A stretch of 64,000 bases of DNA. Source: Butyrivibrio fibrisolvens 16/4. GTDB lineage: Bacteria > Bacillota > Clostridia > Lachnospirales > Lachnospiraceae. The position numbers were made by a program, and so were the translations under genes. The notes under the pieces were generated by a model. That model did not search any database, had not been told where the DNA came from, and was given only the letters and a program-made list of their open reading frames with translations. The stretch lies in the NCBI GenBank assembly GCA_000209815.1, contig FP929036.1, forward strand, positions 3,008,650-3,072,649. Reading direction: 5' to 3'. Below, piece after piece: positions 48,237 to 57,157 of this stretch; the stretch's first letter is position 1; each line of letters starts with the position of its first letter.

Positions 48237-49136
48237 TTATTCTTCAAACATATTGTCGTTGTTATTTGGCTCACCTGTATAATTAGCTTCGTAATCAGCA
48301 GACTGGAAAACAGGACCGTTATCTACTGAATCAGGCATATGAACTCTCTTGAGATAATCATAAGCACCTGCACTTGCAAGACTCATGTATGGTCCTACAT
48401 AGAAAATAAATAAAATAAAGAATGTAAGTGTTGATAATAATACCCAACCAATAAATGAAAGATCTAATACAAAAAGGCTCCACTTATTACCCTTTGTCAT
48501 CTTCTTTGTCATGTTGAAGCAATCCTTAACAGTAAATTCTGGCTTATCAAGGAGAAGATAAGGAATCATGCTATACTGATATGCCTTGATGAATGCAACA
48601 ATAATACCTGCAAAATAAAGAATAAAGCCGATAATCATCATTGCAGTGCCAGAGCCATACATAAGATATGCAACAAATCCTATAGAAAAAAGAATAGCTC
48701 CTGGAAGGGCAAAAAGCATTGTCCAAAGTAAGACATATAATGTCATAAGGAACATGCCACCTACGACATGTAAGTACTGGCCGTTCTTAAATCCATCAAA
48801 GAAAGTACCAAAATCTGCACTTGAGCCACTGTAGAACTTGTAGTAGAAATATAACTCGCCTACTGCAATAACATTTAGTACAAAAATACTAAAAATAATA
48901 GTGATAGTATCAGTAACAGCAGTTGCACCTGTAGATGCCAGCGCTGCCTCCTGAATCTGATACATTGAAGTAGCAGTAGCCATATCCTTCAATGAAAGAA
49001 TTGATTTAAATGATAAAGCTGAAAGAACAACAGTTAATAACAGACCAAGTAAGAATGGATATCCTACAAGTGGCCAGTAATTAGCTGAAAGTGCAGCTCT
49101 AGCATTTGCCTTAATTTGTTTTCTTGGAAATTTCAT
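48237..49136 (-). CDS. DUF975 family membrane protein
   Basis: Polytopic membrane protein of 299 residues with about six helices and the DUF975 N-terminus (RKQIKANARAALSANYWPLVGYPFLL). Function is unknown. It lies between polA and coaE with only four bases to coaE. It has a GGAGGATTTG site. A role linked to CoA or DNA is not indicated. Confidence 0.8.
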   Translation of the reverse strand: MKFPRKQIKANARAALSANYWPLVGYPFLLGLLLTVVLSALSFKSILSLKDMATATSMYQIQEAALASTGATAVTDTITIIFSIFVLNVIAVGELYFYYKFYSGSSADFGTFFDGFKNGQYLHVVGGMFLMTLYVLLWTMLFALPGAILFSIGFVAYLMYGSGTAMMIIGFILYFAGIIVAFIKAYQYSMIPYLLLDKPEFTVKDCFNMTKKMTKGNKWSLFVLDLSFIGWVLLSTLTFFILFIFYVGPYMSLASAGAYDYLKRVHMPDSVDNGPVFQSADYEANYTGEPNNNDNMFEE

Positions 49137-49205
49137 TTTTCAAATCCTCCTAGTTTTTTTCATATACTCCCTATATACAAATTTCTGTTAGACCAAATTT
49201 AAAGG

Positions 49206-51911
49206 CTAGTGAGCCTCAGCCCAAGTCTTTCCAGAATTCATATCAATTTCTAAATCCACCGCAAGCTTCGCAGCATTTTCCATCTCCTCTGCTATTAGCT
49301 TCTCTACCTGTGGACGCTCTGATTCTAGTGTTTCCACTAAAAGTTCATCGTGAACCTGTAAAAGAAGCTTTGATTTCAGCCCTTCCTTTAAAAGTCTGTC
49401 GTGAACATTAACCATAGCTATTTTTATAATATCAGCAGCAGTTCCCTGAATTGGAGAATTCATAGCAACTCTTTCGCCAAACTGACGTGTCATAAAGTTT
49501 GATGAAGCCAGCTCTGGAATTGGACGACGTCTGCCATACATTGTAGTAACATAGCCCTTTTCTTTAGCATGAGATTTTAATCCCTCCAAAAATTCGTGCA
49601 TCTTTGGATAAGCTACGAAATAATTATCTATATATTCCTGAGCTTCCTTTCGACCTACACCAATATCCTTGGCAAGACCAAAAGCGCTGATACCATAAAC
49701 GATACCAAAATTTACAGCCTTTGCTCTGCGACGCTGTAAATCTGTAACCTCATCAAATGGTGTGTTAAACACCAGTGATGCAGTGGAACGGTGAATATCC
49801 TGTCCTGCCTTGAAGGCATCGATAAGATTTTCATCACCTGACATATGAGCAAGCACTCTAAGCTCAATCTGAGAATAATCCGCATCAAGGAAAACACAAT
49901 CCTTCTTTGGATAGAATACTTTTCTGATTTCTCGTCCAAGCTCCATTCTGATAGGAATGTTTTGAAGATTTGGCTCTGTAGAGCTGATACGGCCTGTTGC
50001 TGTAACTGTCTGCATAAATGTGGAACGGATTCTTCCATCCTCATCAACACAGGCTGCAAGGCCATCTGCATAAGTACTCTTGAGCTTTGCTAATTGTCTG
50101 TACTCTAATATATCACATATTATAGGATTTGTGGCAGAAAGTTCTTCTAAAACGTCAGCGGCTGTAGAATAACCAGTTTTTGTCTTCTTTCCACCTTCTA
50201 TTCCCATCTTTTCAAAAAGGATAACTCCAAGCTGCTTTGGAGAGTTGATATTGAACTCCTCTCCTGCCTGAGAATAAATGCTCTGTTCTAATTCGTTTAT
50301 ACGAACTGAAAGGCGGCTGCCATATTCTGCCAAAGCCTCCTTATCCATAGCAATTCCCTGAAGCTCCATATCAAAAAGTGTGTAGACAAGAGGCATCTCG
50401 ATATTTTCGTATATATCAAGCATTCCTTCCTCTTTGATTTCTGCTATAACTTTTTCGAAAGCCGCAAAGGCAACATAAGCATTGTAGCAAGCATATGTAG
50501 TGACAGCCTCTAACATACTGTCATCCTCTAAGGCTGCATTAAGCTTTGTCTTGCCAAAAAGATCTGCCTGGGCTGGAATGATAATACCAAGGATTTCGCT
50601 TGCAACATCATCTGCTGTGTAAGCATTCTTTGTTGGATTTAAAAGATATGCTGCCACTGCCACATCTACAGCTGTAGGGAAAATTTCAGTCTTGCCGCCT
50701 TTTTCTAAGACAGCAGCCTTTTCATCCTGGTTCATCAACTCAAAAAGAATGTGCATAGCATTCTTTAAATCCCAGAAGCAAAGCTTTACACCAGCCTTGC
50801 TGATTTCTATAAGCTTGTGACCAAGATAATCTGGTGTGATAAATCCAGCACAATCCACATATACTGTAGCATCTCCTGTAGAAAGGGCAGCTCCCTTAAT
50901 GAGCTTGTCTTCTCCAGCCATAATGCTGGCTCCAACAAAATCCTTGCCAGATTTTTTAAGCTCAGCGAAGAATTCCTCTACCTCTGCTAAATCGTATATA
51001 CGTTTAAAAGATTCAGAAGTATTATCCTGCACCTTTGTGGTAGTAGAGGCCTCAAATCTAGGAAGAAGTTTTTTAAGCTCATAGCGTTTGCAGAGAAGAT
51101 ATGCCTCCTCAGTAAAGAGATTTTCAAGCTTTGTGCTGCCCTCTTCAAGCTGGATTGGAGCATATACATTAATAGTAGCAAGCTCCTTTGAAAGCACAGC
51201 CATTTCCCACTGGTCGATAAAATTCTGAAGGACCTTGCCCTTTTTCATTTCATCAACATGGGCATGACATTCCTCAATAGAGCCATACTCTGCAATCCAT
51301 TTTTCAGCTGTCTTAGGACCGATGCCCTCTACGCCTGGGATGTTATCACTAGAATCTCCCTGAAGTGCCTTTACATCTATAAACTGCTTTGGTGTAACAC
51401 CATAAGCTTCCTTAACATCAGCAGCATAATAGTTTTCAATTTCAGTTCCACCCTTTTTAGTCTTTGGAATGGAAATCTTTACCTTGTCAGTAGCCAGCTG
51501 AAGAAGGTCACGGTCTCCAGAAACGATTGTTACATCGAATCCTTTTTCCTCTCCCATTCTTGCAAGAGTTCCAAGGATGTCATCAGCCTCCCAGCCTTCC
51601 TTTGTGATGACTGGAACCCCCATCGCCTTTAGCATTTCCTGAATGCGAGGAATCTGCTCTTTAAGCTCAGGAAGCATAGGTTTTCTGGTGCCCTTGTAGG
51701 CATCAAACATCTTGTGTCTGAAAGTAGGGGCAGAAACATCAAATGCCACTGCAAAGTTGTCAGGCTGCTCATCATCTATGAATTTAAGCATCATATTGAG
51801 GAAACCAAAGATGGCGCCGGTGTGTTCGCCGGCGCTATTTGTAAGATCTGGAACTCCGTAGAATGCACGGTTGGCAATACTATGGCCATCAATTAAAAGT
51901 AATTTACTCAT
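49206..51911 (-). CDS. polA: DNA polymerase I
   Basis: Replicative repair and Okazaki fragment processing polymerase of 901 residues. The N-terminal 5' nuclease domain (1-about 295) has LLLIDGHSIANRAFYG and GDRDLLQL. The middle 3'-5' exonuclease-like domain (about 300-480) lacks the Asp-x-Glu metal motif, so proofreading is likely absent, as in Bacillus Pol I. The polymerase domain has motif A DADYSQIELRVLAHMSGD, motif B RRRAKAVNFGIVYGISAFGL and motif C LLQVHDELLVE. Its start overlaps the M24 stop codon (TAATG). Confidence 0.98.
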   Translation of the reverse strand: MSKLLLIDGHSIANRAFYGVPDLTNSAGEHTGAIFGFLNMMLKFIDDEQPDNFAVAFDVSAPTFRHKMFDAYKGTRKPMLPELKEQIPRIQEMLKAMGVPVITKEGWEADDILGTLARMGEEKGFDVTIVSGDRDLLQLATDKVKISIPKTKKGGTEIENYYAADVKEAYGVTPKQFIDVKALQGDSSDNIPGVEGIGPKTAEKWIAEYGSIEECHAHVDEMKKGKVLQNFIDQWEMAVLSKELATINVYAPIQLEEGSTKLENLFTEEAYLLCKRYELKKLLPRFEASTTTKVQDNTSESFKRIYDLAEVEEFFAELKKSGKDFVGASIMAGEDKLIKGAALSTGDATVYVDCAGFITPDYLGHKLIEISKAGVKLCFWDLKNAMHILFELMNQDEKAAVLEKGGKTEIFPTAVDVAVAAYLLNPTKNAYTADDVASEILGIIIPAQADLFGKTKLNAALEDDSMLEAVTTYACYNAYVAFAAFEKVIAEIKEEGMLDIYENIEMPLVYTLFDMELQGIAMDKEALAEYGSRLSVRINELEQSIYSQAGEEFNINSPKQLGVILFEKMGIEGGKKTKTGYSTAADVLEELSATNPIICDILEYRQLAKLKSTYADGLAACVDEDGRIRSTFMQTVTATGRISSTEPNLQNIPIRMELGREIRKVFYPKKDCVFLDADYSQIELRVLAHMSGDENLIDAFKAGQDIHRSTASLVFNTPFDEVTDLQRRRAKAVNFGIVYGISAFGLAKDIGVGRKEAQEYIDNYFVAYPKMHEFLEGLKSHAKEKGYVTTMYGRRRPIPELASSNFMTRQFGERVAMNSPIQGTAADIIKIAMVNVHDRLLKEGLKSKLLLQVHDELLVETLESERPQVEKLIAEEMENAAKLAVDLEIDMNSGKTWAEAH

Positions 51912-53704
51912 TAAATCTCCCTAGTCTCTTTTTCAAGCCATGCGTTTTCCTCGTCGGTGAGGTATGGCTTGAGTGTTTCGCGAACCATTGCGTGGTAGTC
52001 GTTAAGAGTCTTCTTTTCGTATTCTGTAAGCATCTCTGGAATAACTGCATCCAATTCGTATGGGCAGTATGTGATAGCCTCGAAGTGACGGAAATCACCG
52101 TATTCTGTAGTCTCACCTGCTACACAAAGAAGCTCGTTTTCAATACGAATTCCAAAGCCATCCTCAATGTAAAGACCTGGCTCGTCTGTTGTAATCATAC
52201 CTGGCTGAATCTCAGCAGAATTCTGTCCCTTAAGGACTCTCCAGTGGAAACGGTTTGGCCCTTCGTGAACATTTAAGATGTGGCCAACACCATGACCTGT
52301 ACCACAACGATAATCAAGTCCCATATCCCAAACTGGGCCACGAGAAAGAATATCAAGGTTTGCGCCTGTAACTCCCTTAGGAAAGTTTGCAGCAAGAAGT
52401 CTTAAATGACAACGAAGAACTACTGTATAGTACTCCTTCATCTGCTGTGTAAGCTCTCCAAGTGCAATTGTACGTGTGATATCTGTAGTACCCTCAAGAT
52501 AATGTGCACCTGAATCTACAAGTAAAAATCCTTCTGGCTTAAGTGTAGCCTCACTGCCAGCCTTTGCGCTGTAGTGCATCATAGCTGCGTTTGGTCCGTA
52601 AGCAGAGATTGTGCCAAATGAAAGGTCTACAAAATTCTCCTGCTCCTTACGACGAGCCTCATAATAATCTGAAACTGTAATCTCAGTCATTGGCTCCTTG
52701 CCGATGTTTTCCTTAACCCACTTGATAGCCTTTGTACAAGCAACACCATCCTTTATGTGAGCCAGCTTTGTATTTTTAATTTCTGTCTCATTCTTGATTG
52801 CACGCATAAGCTCTGATGGATTCTTGCCATCGATAATCTTTGCTGAGCCCTCAAGTGCCTTAATCATATTGTAATTAACAATTGACTGATCAAGAAGCAC
52901 TCTTCTATCTGACATGTCAGCACTCTGAAGATAATGATAAATCATATCGTATGGGTAAAGCTTAACGCCCTTATCATTAAGATAGCTCATTACCTCTGCT
53001 GGCCAATTTGTTGTGTCAGTGAAAAGAATTACGCTGTCATCTGTAATAATAAGGAATGAAAGGAAAACAGGTACGCTTTCAATATCATTTCCACGAATGT
53101 TTAAAATATAAGCAATGTCATAAAGTGCTGTAACAAGATGAGCATCAGCTCCCTGCTTTTTCATTTCCTCACGGATGCGAGAAATCTTTGAATCCATTGT
53201 CTCACCTGAGAACTGGTCTTCAAGAAGCCATGTTGTAGCCTTTGGAAGCTCTGGACGGTCTGTCCAAATCTTGTCTACTAAATCTTCTGTAGTAGCAAGC
53301 TCTCCGCCCTTCTTCTGAGCGATTTCAAAATACTTTGCAGCATTCTTAGCAGAAACACAACGGCCATCAAATCCAAGGCATCCGCCATCTACAAAATTCT
53401 GCTCAATAAATTCTTCTACCTCAGGAACACCTGGCTCACCGATTCTCTCTAAAATAACCTCTGAATCGGCAATCTGCTTTGCAGCCTGAACGAAATAACG
53501 TCCATCAGCCCAAAGGTGTGCCTCCTTTAATGTGATAACTGCTGTACCAGCTGAACCGGTAAAGCCTGTCATAAAACTACGAGCCTTAAAGTGCTCTCCT
53601 ACATATTCAGATGAATGAAAATCGTCTGTTGGGATGAGGTACATATCAATACCTCTCTCTTTCATTAAATCACGCAAAGCTGCGATTTTCTCATTAGTTG
53701 TCAT
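51911..53704 (-). CDS. Xaa-Pro aminopeptidase, M24B family
   Basis: Releases N-terminal residues next to proline. The 597-residue protein has two creatinase-like N-terminal domains (about 1-300) and the pita-bread metallo-domain with metal ligands in VDSGAHYLEGTTDITRT (two Asp), GTGHGVGHILNVHEGP (His), TDEPGLYIEDGFGIRIEN (two Glu). This is the long (eukaryote-like, three-domain) type. It is coupled to polA: polA's ATG overlaps the stop codon. Starts with ATG after AGGAGATAATTTAGCA. Confidence 0.95.
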   Translation of the reverse strand: MTTNEKIAALRDLMKERGIDMYLIPTDDFHSSEYVGEHFKARSFMTGFTGSAGTAVITLKEAHLWADGRYFVQAAKQIADSEVILERIGEPGVPEVEEFIEQNFVDGGCLGFDGRCVSAKNAAKYFEIAQKKGGELATTEDLVDKIWTDRPELPKATTWLLEDQFSGETMDSKISRIREEMKKQGADAHLVTALYDIAYILNIRGNDIESVPVFLSFLIITDDSVILFTDTTNWPAEVMSYLNDKGVKLYPYDMIYHYLQSADMSDRRVLLDQSIVNYNMIKALEGSAKIIDGKNPSELMRAIKNETEIKNTKLAHIKDGVACTKAIKWVKENIGKEPMTEITVSDYYEARRKEQENFVDLSFGTISAYGPNAAMMHYSAKAGSEATLKPEGFLLVDSGAHYLEGTTDITRTIALGELTQQMKEYYTVVLRCHLRLLAANFPKGVTGANLDILSRGPVWDMGLDYRCGTGHGVGHILNVHEGPNRFHWRVLKGQNSAEIQPGMITTDEPGLYIEDGFGIRIENELLCVAGETTEYGDFRHFEAITYCPYELDAVIPEMLTEYEKKTLNDYHAMVRETLKPYLTDEENAWLEKETREI

Positions 53705-53711
53705 TGCTAAA

Positions 53712-55100
53712 TTATCTCCTATCTCTTATTTTTCTTAGATGCTTTTGTAGTATCTTTTTATTTTCATCTAAGTCAGATTCTTTATCTGATTTAGTCTGAG
53801 AATCTTTATTATTTACTTCAGGCTCAATCCAATCAACGCCCTCTTCTAAATCACTGTGCTTAAGCTGTGAAATTTGATCAATCAACCACATTGCTGATTC
53901 AGAAAGGTCTTCTTCTGTAAAATCTGAAAGCTTATCACAATCAGCATTGATCATGGCAGAACCTTCATCCTTGTTTGAAAGATTCCACATGCAAGAAGAT
54001 ACACCATATTCCTTGCGAATCATATCATACCAATAATCAGCCTCTTTCTCATTCAAGTCTCCAGCTCCATCAGCATCTACCAGACCATACTCTGAGATGA
54101 ACACAGGAAGTCCTTCATCCAACGCATCTCTAAGAGCATTTCTTTCAGCCTTGTGATGAGTGCCTGCATAGAAATGGTATGTGTACATAATATTATCAAA
54201 ATCAAGTGGCTTATCTAAAACTGAATCTAAATCGGTAGCCCACTTTGGTGTTCCCACTAAAATGATAGCATCCTTATCAACATTTCTGATGACCGGAATA
54301 ACCTCGTTAGCGTATTTTCTAACATCATCCCAGGTGGTATCTCCATTAGGCTCATTGCAAATCTCATAGATTACGTTTTCGTTTGATTCGTATTTACGAA
54401 CCATCTCACCAAAGAATTGAATTGCTTCTGCCTTGTATTCGTTAGGGTCTGAATCATTTAATGTATGCCAATCAATAATGACATACATATCGTTGTCAGT
54501 TGCAGCCTCTACTGCATCATCAATAACTTCTTTAAGCTTTTCCTGATTATCCTTGCCACCAACACAATAACCATTGTAGTCACTGGTGTACATAGCAAGT
54601 CTGATGACATTGATGCCCCAGGTATCTCTTAAGGATTTAATAGTCTCTGCTGAAGCATATTCTGGATACCAGTTAATTCCATGAGTGCTGACGCCCATAA
54701 GAAGAACCTCATGTCCATCTGCATCTACAAGATGAGAATCCTCAACAGCAAGCTTGCCATAATATTTAAGCTTCATATCGTTAAGAAGATTATCAACAGG
54801 CTCTTCTTCAGTTTTTTCTGTTTCTTTTTCTATGGATGCCTCTGCCTCTTCTTTTGCTTTCTTAAGCTCTTCTTCTTTCTTAGCAGCCTCGTCCTGTTTC
54901 TTTTCCTTTATAACAAGCTTAGGCTCTTCTTTTACAGGTTCTGGGGCAGCCTGAACAGGTTCTTCAACTGTAGCAGCTACCTGCCACGGAAAAGTAACAC
55001 CGTCTGTGAAATAGCTCACTCCAAATACACCGCCAACAATGGCTACCGCAAGAATAATTATTAAAAGTACTGTTCTAAAACGTTGTTTTCTGCTAACCAT
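53712..55100 (-). CDS. Membrane-anchored GH5 cellulase
   Basis: Endo-beta-1,4-glucanase-type glycoside hydrolase of 462 residues. An N-terminal membrane helix (about 8-30) is followed by a Glu/Lys-rich spacer (about 45-105), then the GH5 barrel with substrate-binding DWHTLNDS, acid/base Glu250 in NEPNG and nucleophile Glu337 in ISEYG. The C-terminal tail is charged (about 420-462). It lacks a carbohydrate-binding module. GH5_2-like motifs favour cellulose or mixed-linkage beta-glucan. It starts with ATG after AGGGAG, with a TATAAT -10 at 55166-55171, and lies eight bases upstream of the M24 gene. Confidence 0.92.
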   Translation of the reverse strand: MVSRKQRFRTVLLIIILAVAIVGGVFGVSYFTDGVTFPWQVAATVEEPVQAAPEPVKEEPKLVIKEKKQDEAAKKEEELKKAKEEAEASIEKETEKTEEEPVDNLLNDMKLKYYGKLAVEDSHLVDADGHEVLLMGVSTHGINWYPEYASAETIKSLRDTWGINVIRLAMYTSDYNGYCVGGKDNQEKLKEVIDDAVEAATDNDMYVIIDWHTLNDSDPNEYKAEAIQFFGEMVRKYESNENVIYEICNEPNGDTTWDDVRKYANEVIPVIRNVDKDAIILVGTPKWATDLDSVLDKPLDFDNIMYTYHFYAGTHHKAERNALRDALDEGLPVFISEYGLVDADGAGDLNEKEADYWYDMIRKEYGVSSCMWNLSNKDEGSAMINADCDKLSDFTEEDLSESAMWLIDQISQLKHSDLEEGVDWIEPEVNNKDSQTKSDKESDLDENKKILQKHLRKIRDRR

Positions 55101-55239
55101 TTGCTCCCTCCAAAATATATGTTTACGAACTGAATTCCTTCATTTCTAAAAATACTCCATTAAAGATTATAGTACATTTGCCCTTTATAAAAAAGGGGTA
55201 CTCTCCTTTCCTCTTCTTCCATAATTTTCAATGATTTTA

Positions 55240-55278
55240 TTGTGAAATCTATTGCTCTGTGTTATCATATATGATAAC
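55240..55278 (+). promoter_or_regulatory. Promoter with palindromic operator of the XRE cassette
   Basis: TTGTGA (55240-55245) and TATCAT (55263-55268) are spaced 17 bases. The -10 lies in the perfect 18-base palindrome GTTATCATATATGATAAC (55261-55278). A repressor bound there would block the promoter, so the downstream XRE protein probably controls its own gene. Confidence 0.7.
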
Positions 55279-55298
55279 TTAAAAGCGTGAGGTGCACT

Positions 55299-55544
55299 AT
55301 GAAGAATCGTTATGCAGATGGAGTTGTCACACCCCAGGCTTTGGCGGCGCGCAATTCCATCGCCCAGGAGCTTCGTGACACCCGACACCAGTTGAATTTG
55401 ACACAAGAATCCTTAGCCCAGCGTGTGGGCACCAAGAAATCCAACATCTCCCGGATGGAGAGTGGAAAATATAATCCATCCTTGGATTTTTTGGTTAAGG
55501 TTGCAGAATCTATGGGGAAAAAAGTGGATATTCACATTTATTGA
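55299..55544 (+). CDS. Small XRE-family helix-turn-helix regulator (antitoxin-like)
   Basis: DNA-binding protein of 81 residues. Helix-turn-helix about 30-52 (LTQESLAQRVGTKKSNISRMESG), followed by NPSLDFLVKVAESMGKKVDI, the form of HigA-type antitoxins and phage repressors. ATG 55299 is chosen for its GAGGTG site; a GTG 12 bases up is possible. The gene runs against the flanking minus-strand genes and has locally higher GC than its surroundings, suggesting acquisition. It is followed 18 bases on by a 94-residue basic protein gene and has a self-complementary operator. Confidence 0.85.
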   Translation: MKNRYADGVVTPQALAARNSIAQELRDTRHQLNLTQESLAQRVGTKKSNISRMESGKYNPSLDFLVKVAESMGKKVDIHIY

Positions 55545-55562
55545 AAGGTAATAGTTTTAGAA

Positions 55563-55847
55563 ATGAAAAAGAAACCAAAGATGTCTAAAAACATTGGTAA
55601 AGATATAGTACTTTGCGAGACTACCAATCGTGTAGTTTCCAATCGCACATCTAATTTATTGCTAGAGCAGTCAGTGCCATTCTCAAAAAATTGGCACCGC
55701 GTACCATTCTTCCGCAGAAGAATTTACAACGGCGCCAATAAAGTTTGCGTTATTTCCATTAATCGCACTCAGTATTCCCACGCAAGACGCGTCCTCTCAC
55801 TCTTAGAGGAAAGAGATTACAACAGACTGCAATTAAATGTCATTTAG
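55563..55847 (+). CDS. Small basic protein of unknown function next to an XRE regulator
   Basis: Not recognised. 94 residues, rich in Arg, Lys and Asn, predicted isoelectric point high; segments NWHRVPFFRRRIYNGANKVC, VISINRTQYSHARRVLSLLEERDYNRLQLNVI. No signal peptide or membrane helix. It starts with ATG 12 bases after AAAGG and follows the XRE gene closely, so the two are probably one operon of toxin-antitoxin shape, but no known toxin motif is present and the product could be a nucleic-acid-binding protein. Its end overlaps the convergent phosphofructokinase gene by four bases. Confidence 0.6.
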   Translation: MKKKPKMSKNIGKDIVLCETTNRVVSNRTSNLLLEQSVPFSKNWHRVPFFRRRIYNGANKVCVISINRTQYSHARRVLSLLEERDYNRLQLNVI

Positions 55848-57060
55848 TTTTCGCGAGATACATACACTGGAAGTCCATCCTTGTATTCCACATCTGGAAG
55901 ACCGATTACCAGTGGCTTCAAATACATTACCATATCAGAAGTTACACCATTGTGCTCAGGATTAATCCAATCCTGTGGCACTTCTTTTGCTTCATTGGCA
56001 ATATCGTGAATCTTCGCATAATCAAACTTAATTTCATAAGGTGCATTACTAATACGCTCCATAGTTACCATTGCGCCTGTAACACCCTCTTCTGCAATAT
56101 CAACAGCCTTTTTGCCGATAGCTTCGGACTCGTTGATATCTGTAAGGCTGGACATATGAGCAGCTGCACGCTGTAGTACATTGACCTCGATAGAGCGAAC
56201 CTTAACCCCCAATTTTCTTTAACAAGGTACTCTAAAGTCTTTCCTGCGCCTGAAAGCTGTGCATGTCCAAAATTATCAAGTGTGCCTGTGGAAGCAGAGA
56301 TATACTCACCCTTTGCATCTCTGATTCCCTCTGAAACAGCAACTACGATGTTGTTCTTCTCCTTGAGAAGTCCTTTCAGATCTTCAATGAATTTGTCTCT
56401 GTCAAATGGAACTTCTGGAAGATAAATAAGATCTGGACCATCGCAGCACTCATTCTTTGCAAGAGCTGTAGCAGCTGTAAGCCATCCTGCATCACGTCCC
56501 ATTACCTCGATGATAGTAACACTAGGATTATCATAAATCTGAGCATCAAAGATAACTTCCATTGTAGAAGTAGCAATATATTTTGCTGCAGAACCAAAAC
56601 CTGGAGTGTGATCTGTAACACAAAGATCGTTATCAACTGTCTTTGGTACACCTACAAATCTGATTTTTGAATCAATCTTTGCAGCATAAGCAGAAAGCTT
56701 ATCTACAGTGTCCATAGAATCATTTCCACCGATGTAGAAAAATGCTTCTATATCGTACTTTTTAAATTGTTCAAAAAGGGAATCATAGATGGGATCATTA
56801 GAATCCACACCAGGGAGTTTGAATCGGCATGAGCCAAGATACATTGCAGGAGTTGTCTTAAGACGCTTTAGGAAACGAGGGTCGTTTGCCACGACAGAAG
56901 TGAGGTCGATAACATTGTCATTCTTAATGCCAAGAATGCCATTTATAGAGCCATATATCTTGTCGTATCTAGAACCAAGGGTACCCTCGATAACACCAGC
57001 AAGACTGGCGTTGATAGCCACTGTTGGGCCACCTGATTGAGCTACAAGAACATTTCCCAT
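55844..57060 (-). CDS. 6-phosphofructokinase, probably pyrophosphate-dependent (frameshifted)
   Basis: Phosphorylates fructose 6-phosphate, the commitment step of glycolysis. Joined length about 405 residues, fitting the PPi-type clade. The N-terminal part has AQSGGPTVAINAS, GGNDSMDT (111-118), PKTVDND (139-145, with the lysine typical of PPi enzymes), and MGRDAGWL. The frame breaks at T4 56213-56216: one more A gives VKEKLGVKVRSIEVNVLQRAAAH and the conserved C-terminus. Its ribosome binding site is inside a hairpin, see the separate entry. Confidence 0.9.
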
Positions 57061-57068
57061 AAAAAAAT

Positions 57069-57101
57069 ATCCTCCCTATAAAGAATTTCTATAAGGAGGA
57101 T
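57069..57101 (-). promoter_or_regulatory. Hairpin burying the phosphofructokinase ribosome binding site
   Basis: ATCCTCC/GGAGGAT (7 bp) and TATA/TATA with one mismatch form a stem around a 9-base loop. The GGGAGGAT of the right-hand arm on the minus strand is the ribosome binding site of the phosphofructokinase gene and is followed by T7 and its ATG. The same structure could end recJ transcripts. Either it is a terminator that doubles as translation control, or a thermosensor-like leader. Confidence 0.65.
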
Positions 57102-57157
57102 TTTATCATAGAATCTAGATTTAAAAAATAGAATTTTTTACACAAAATCAAAAACAA

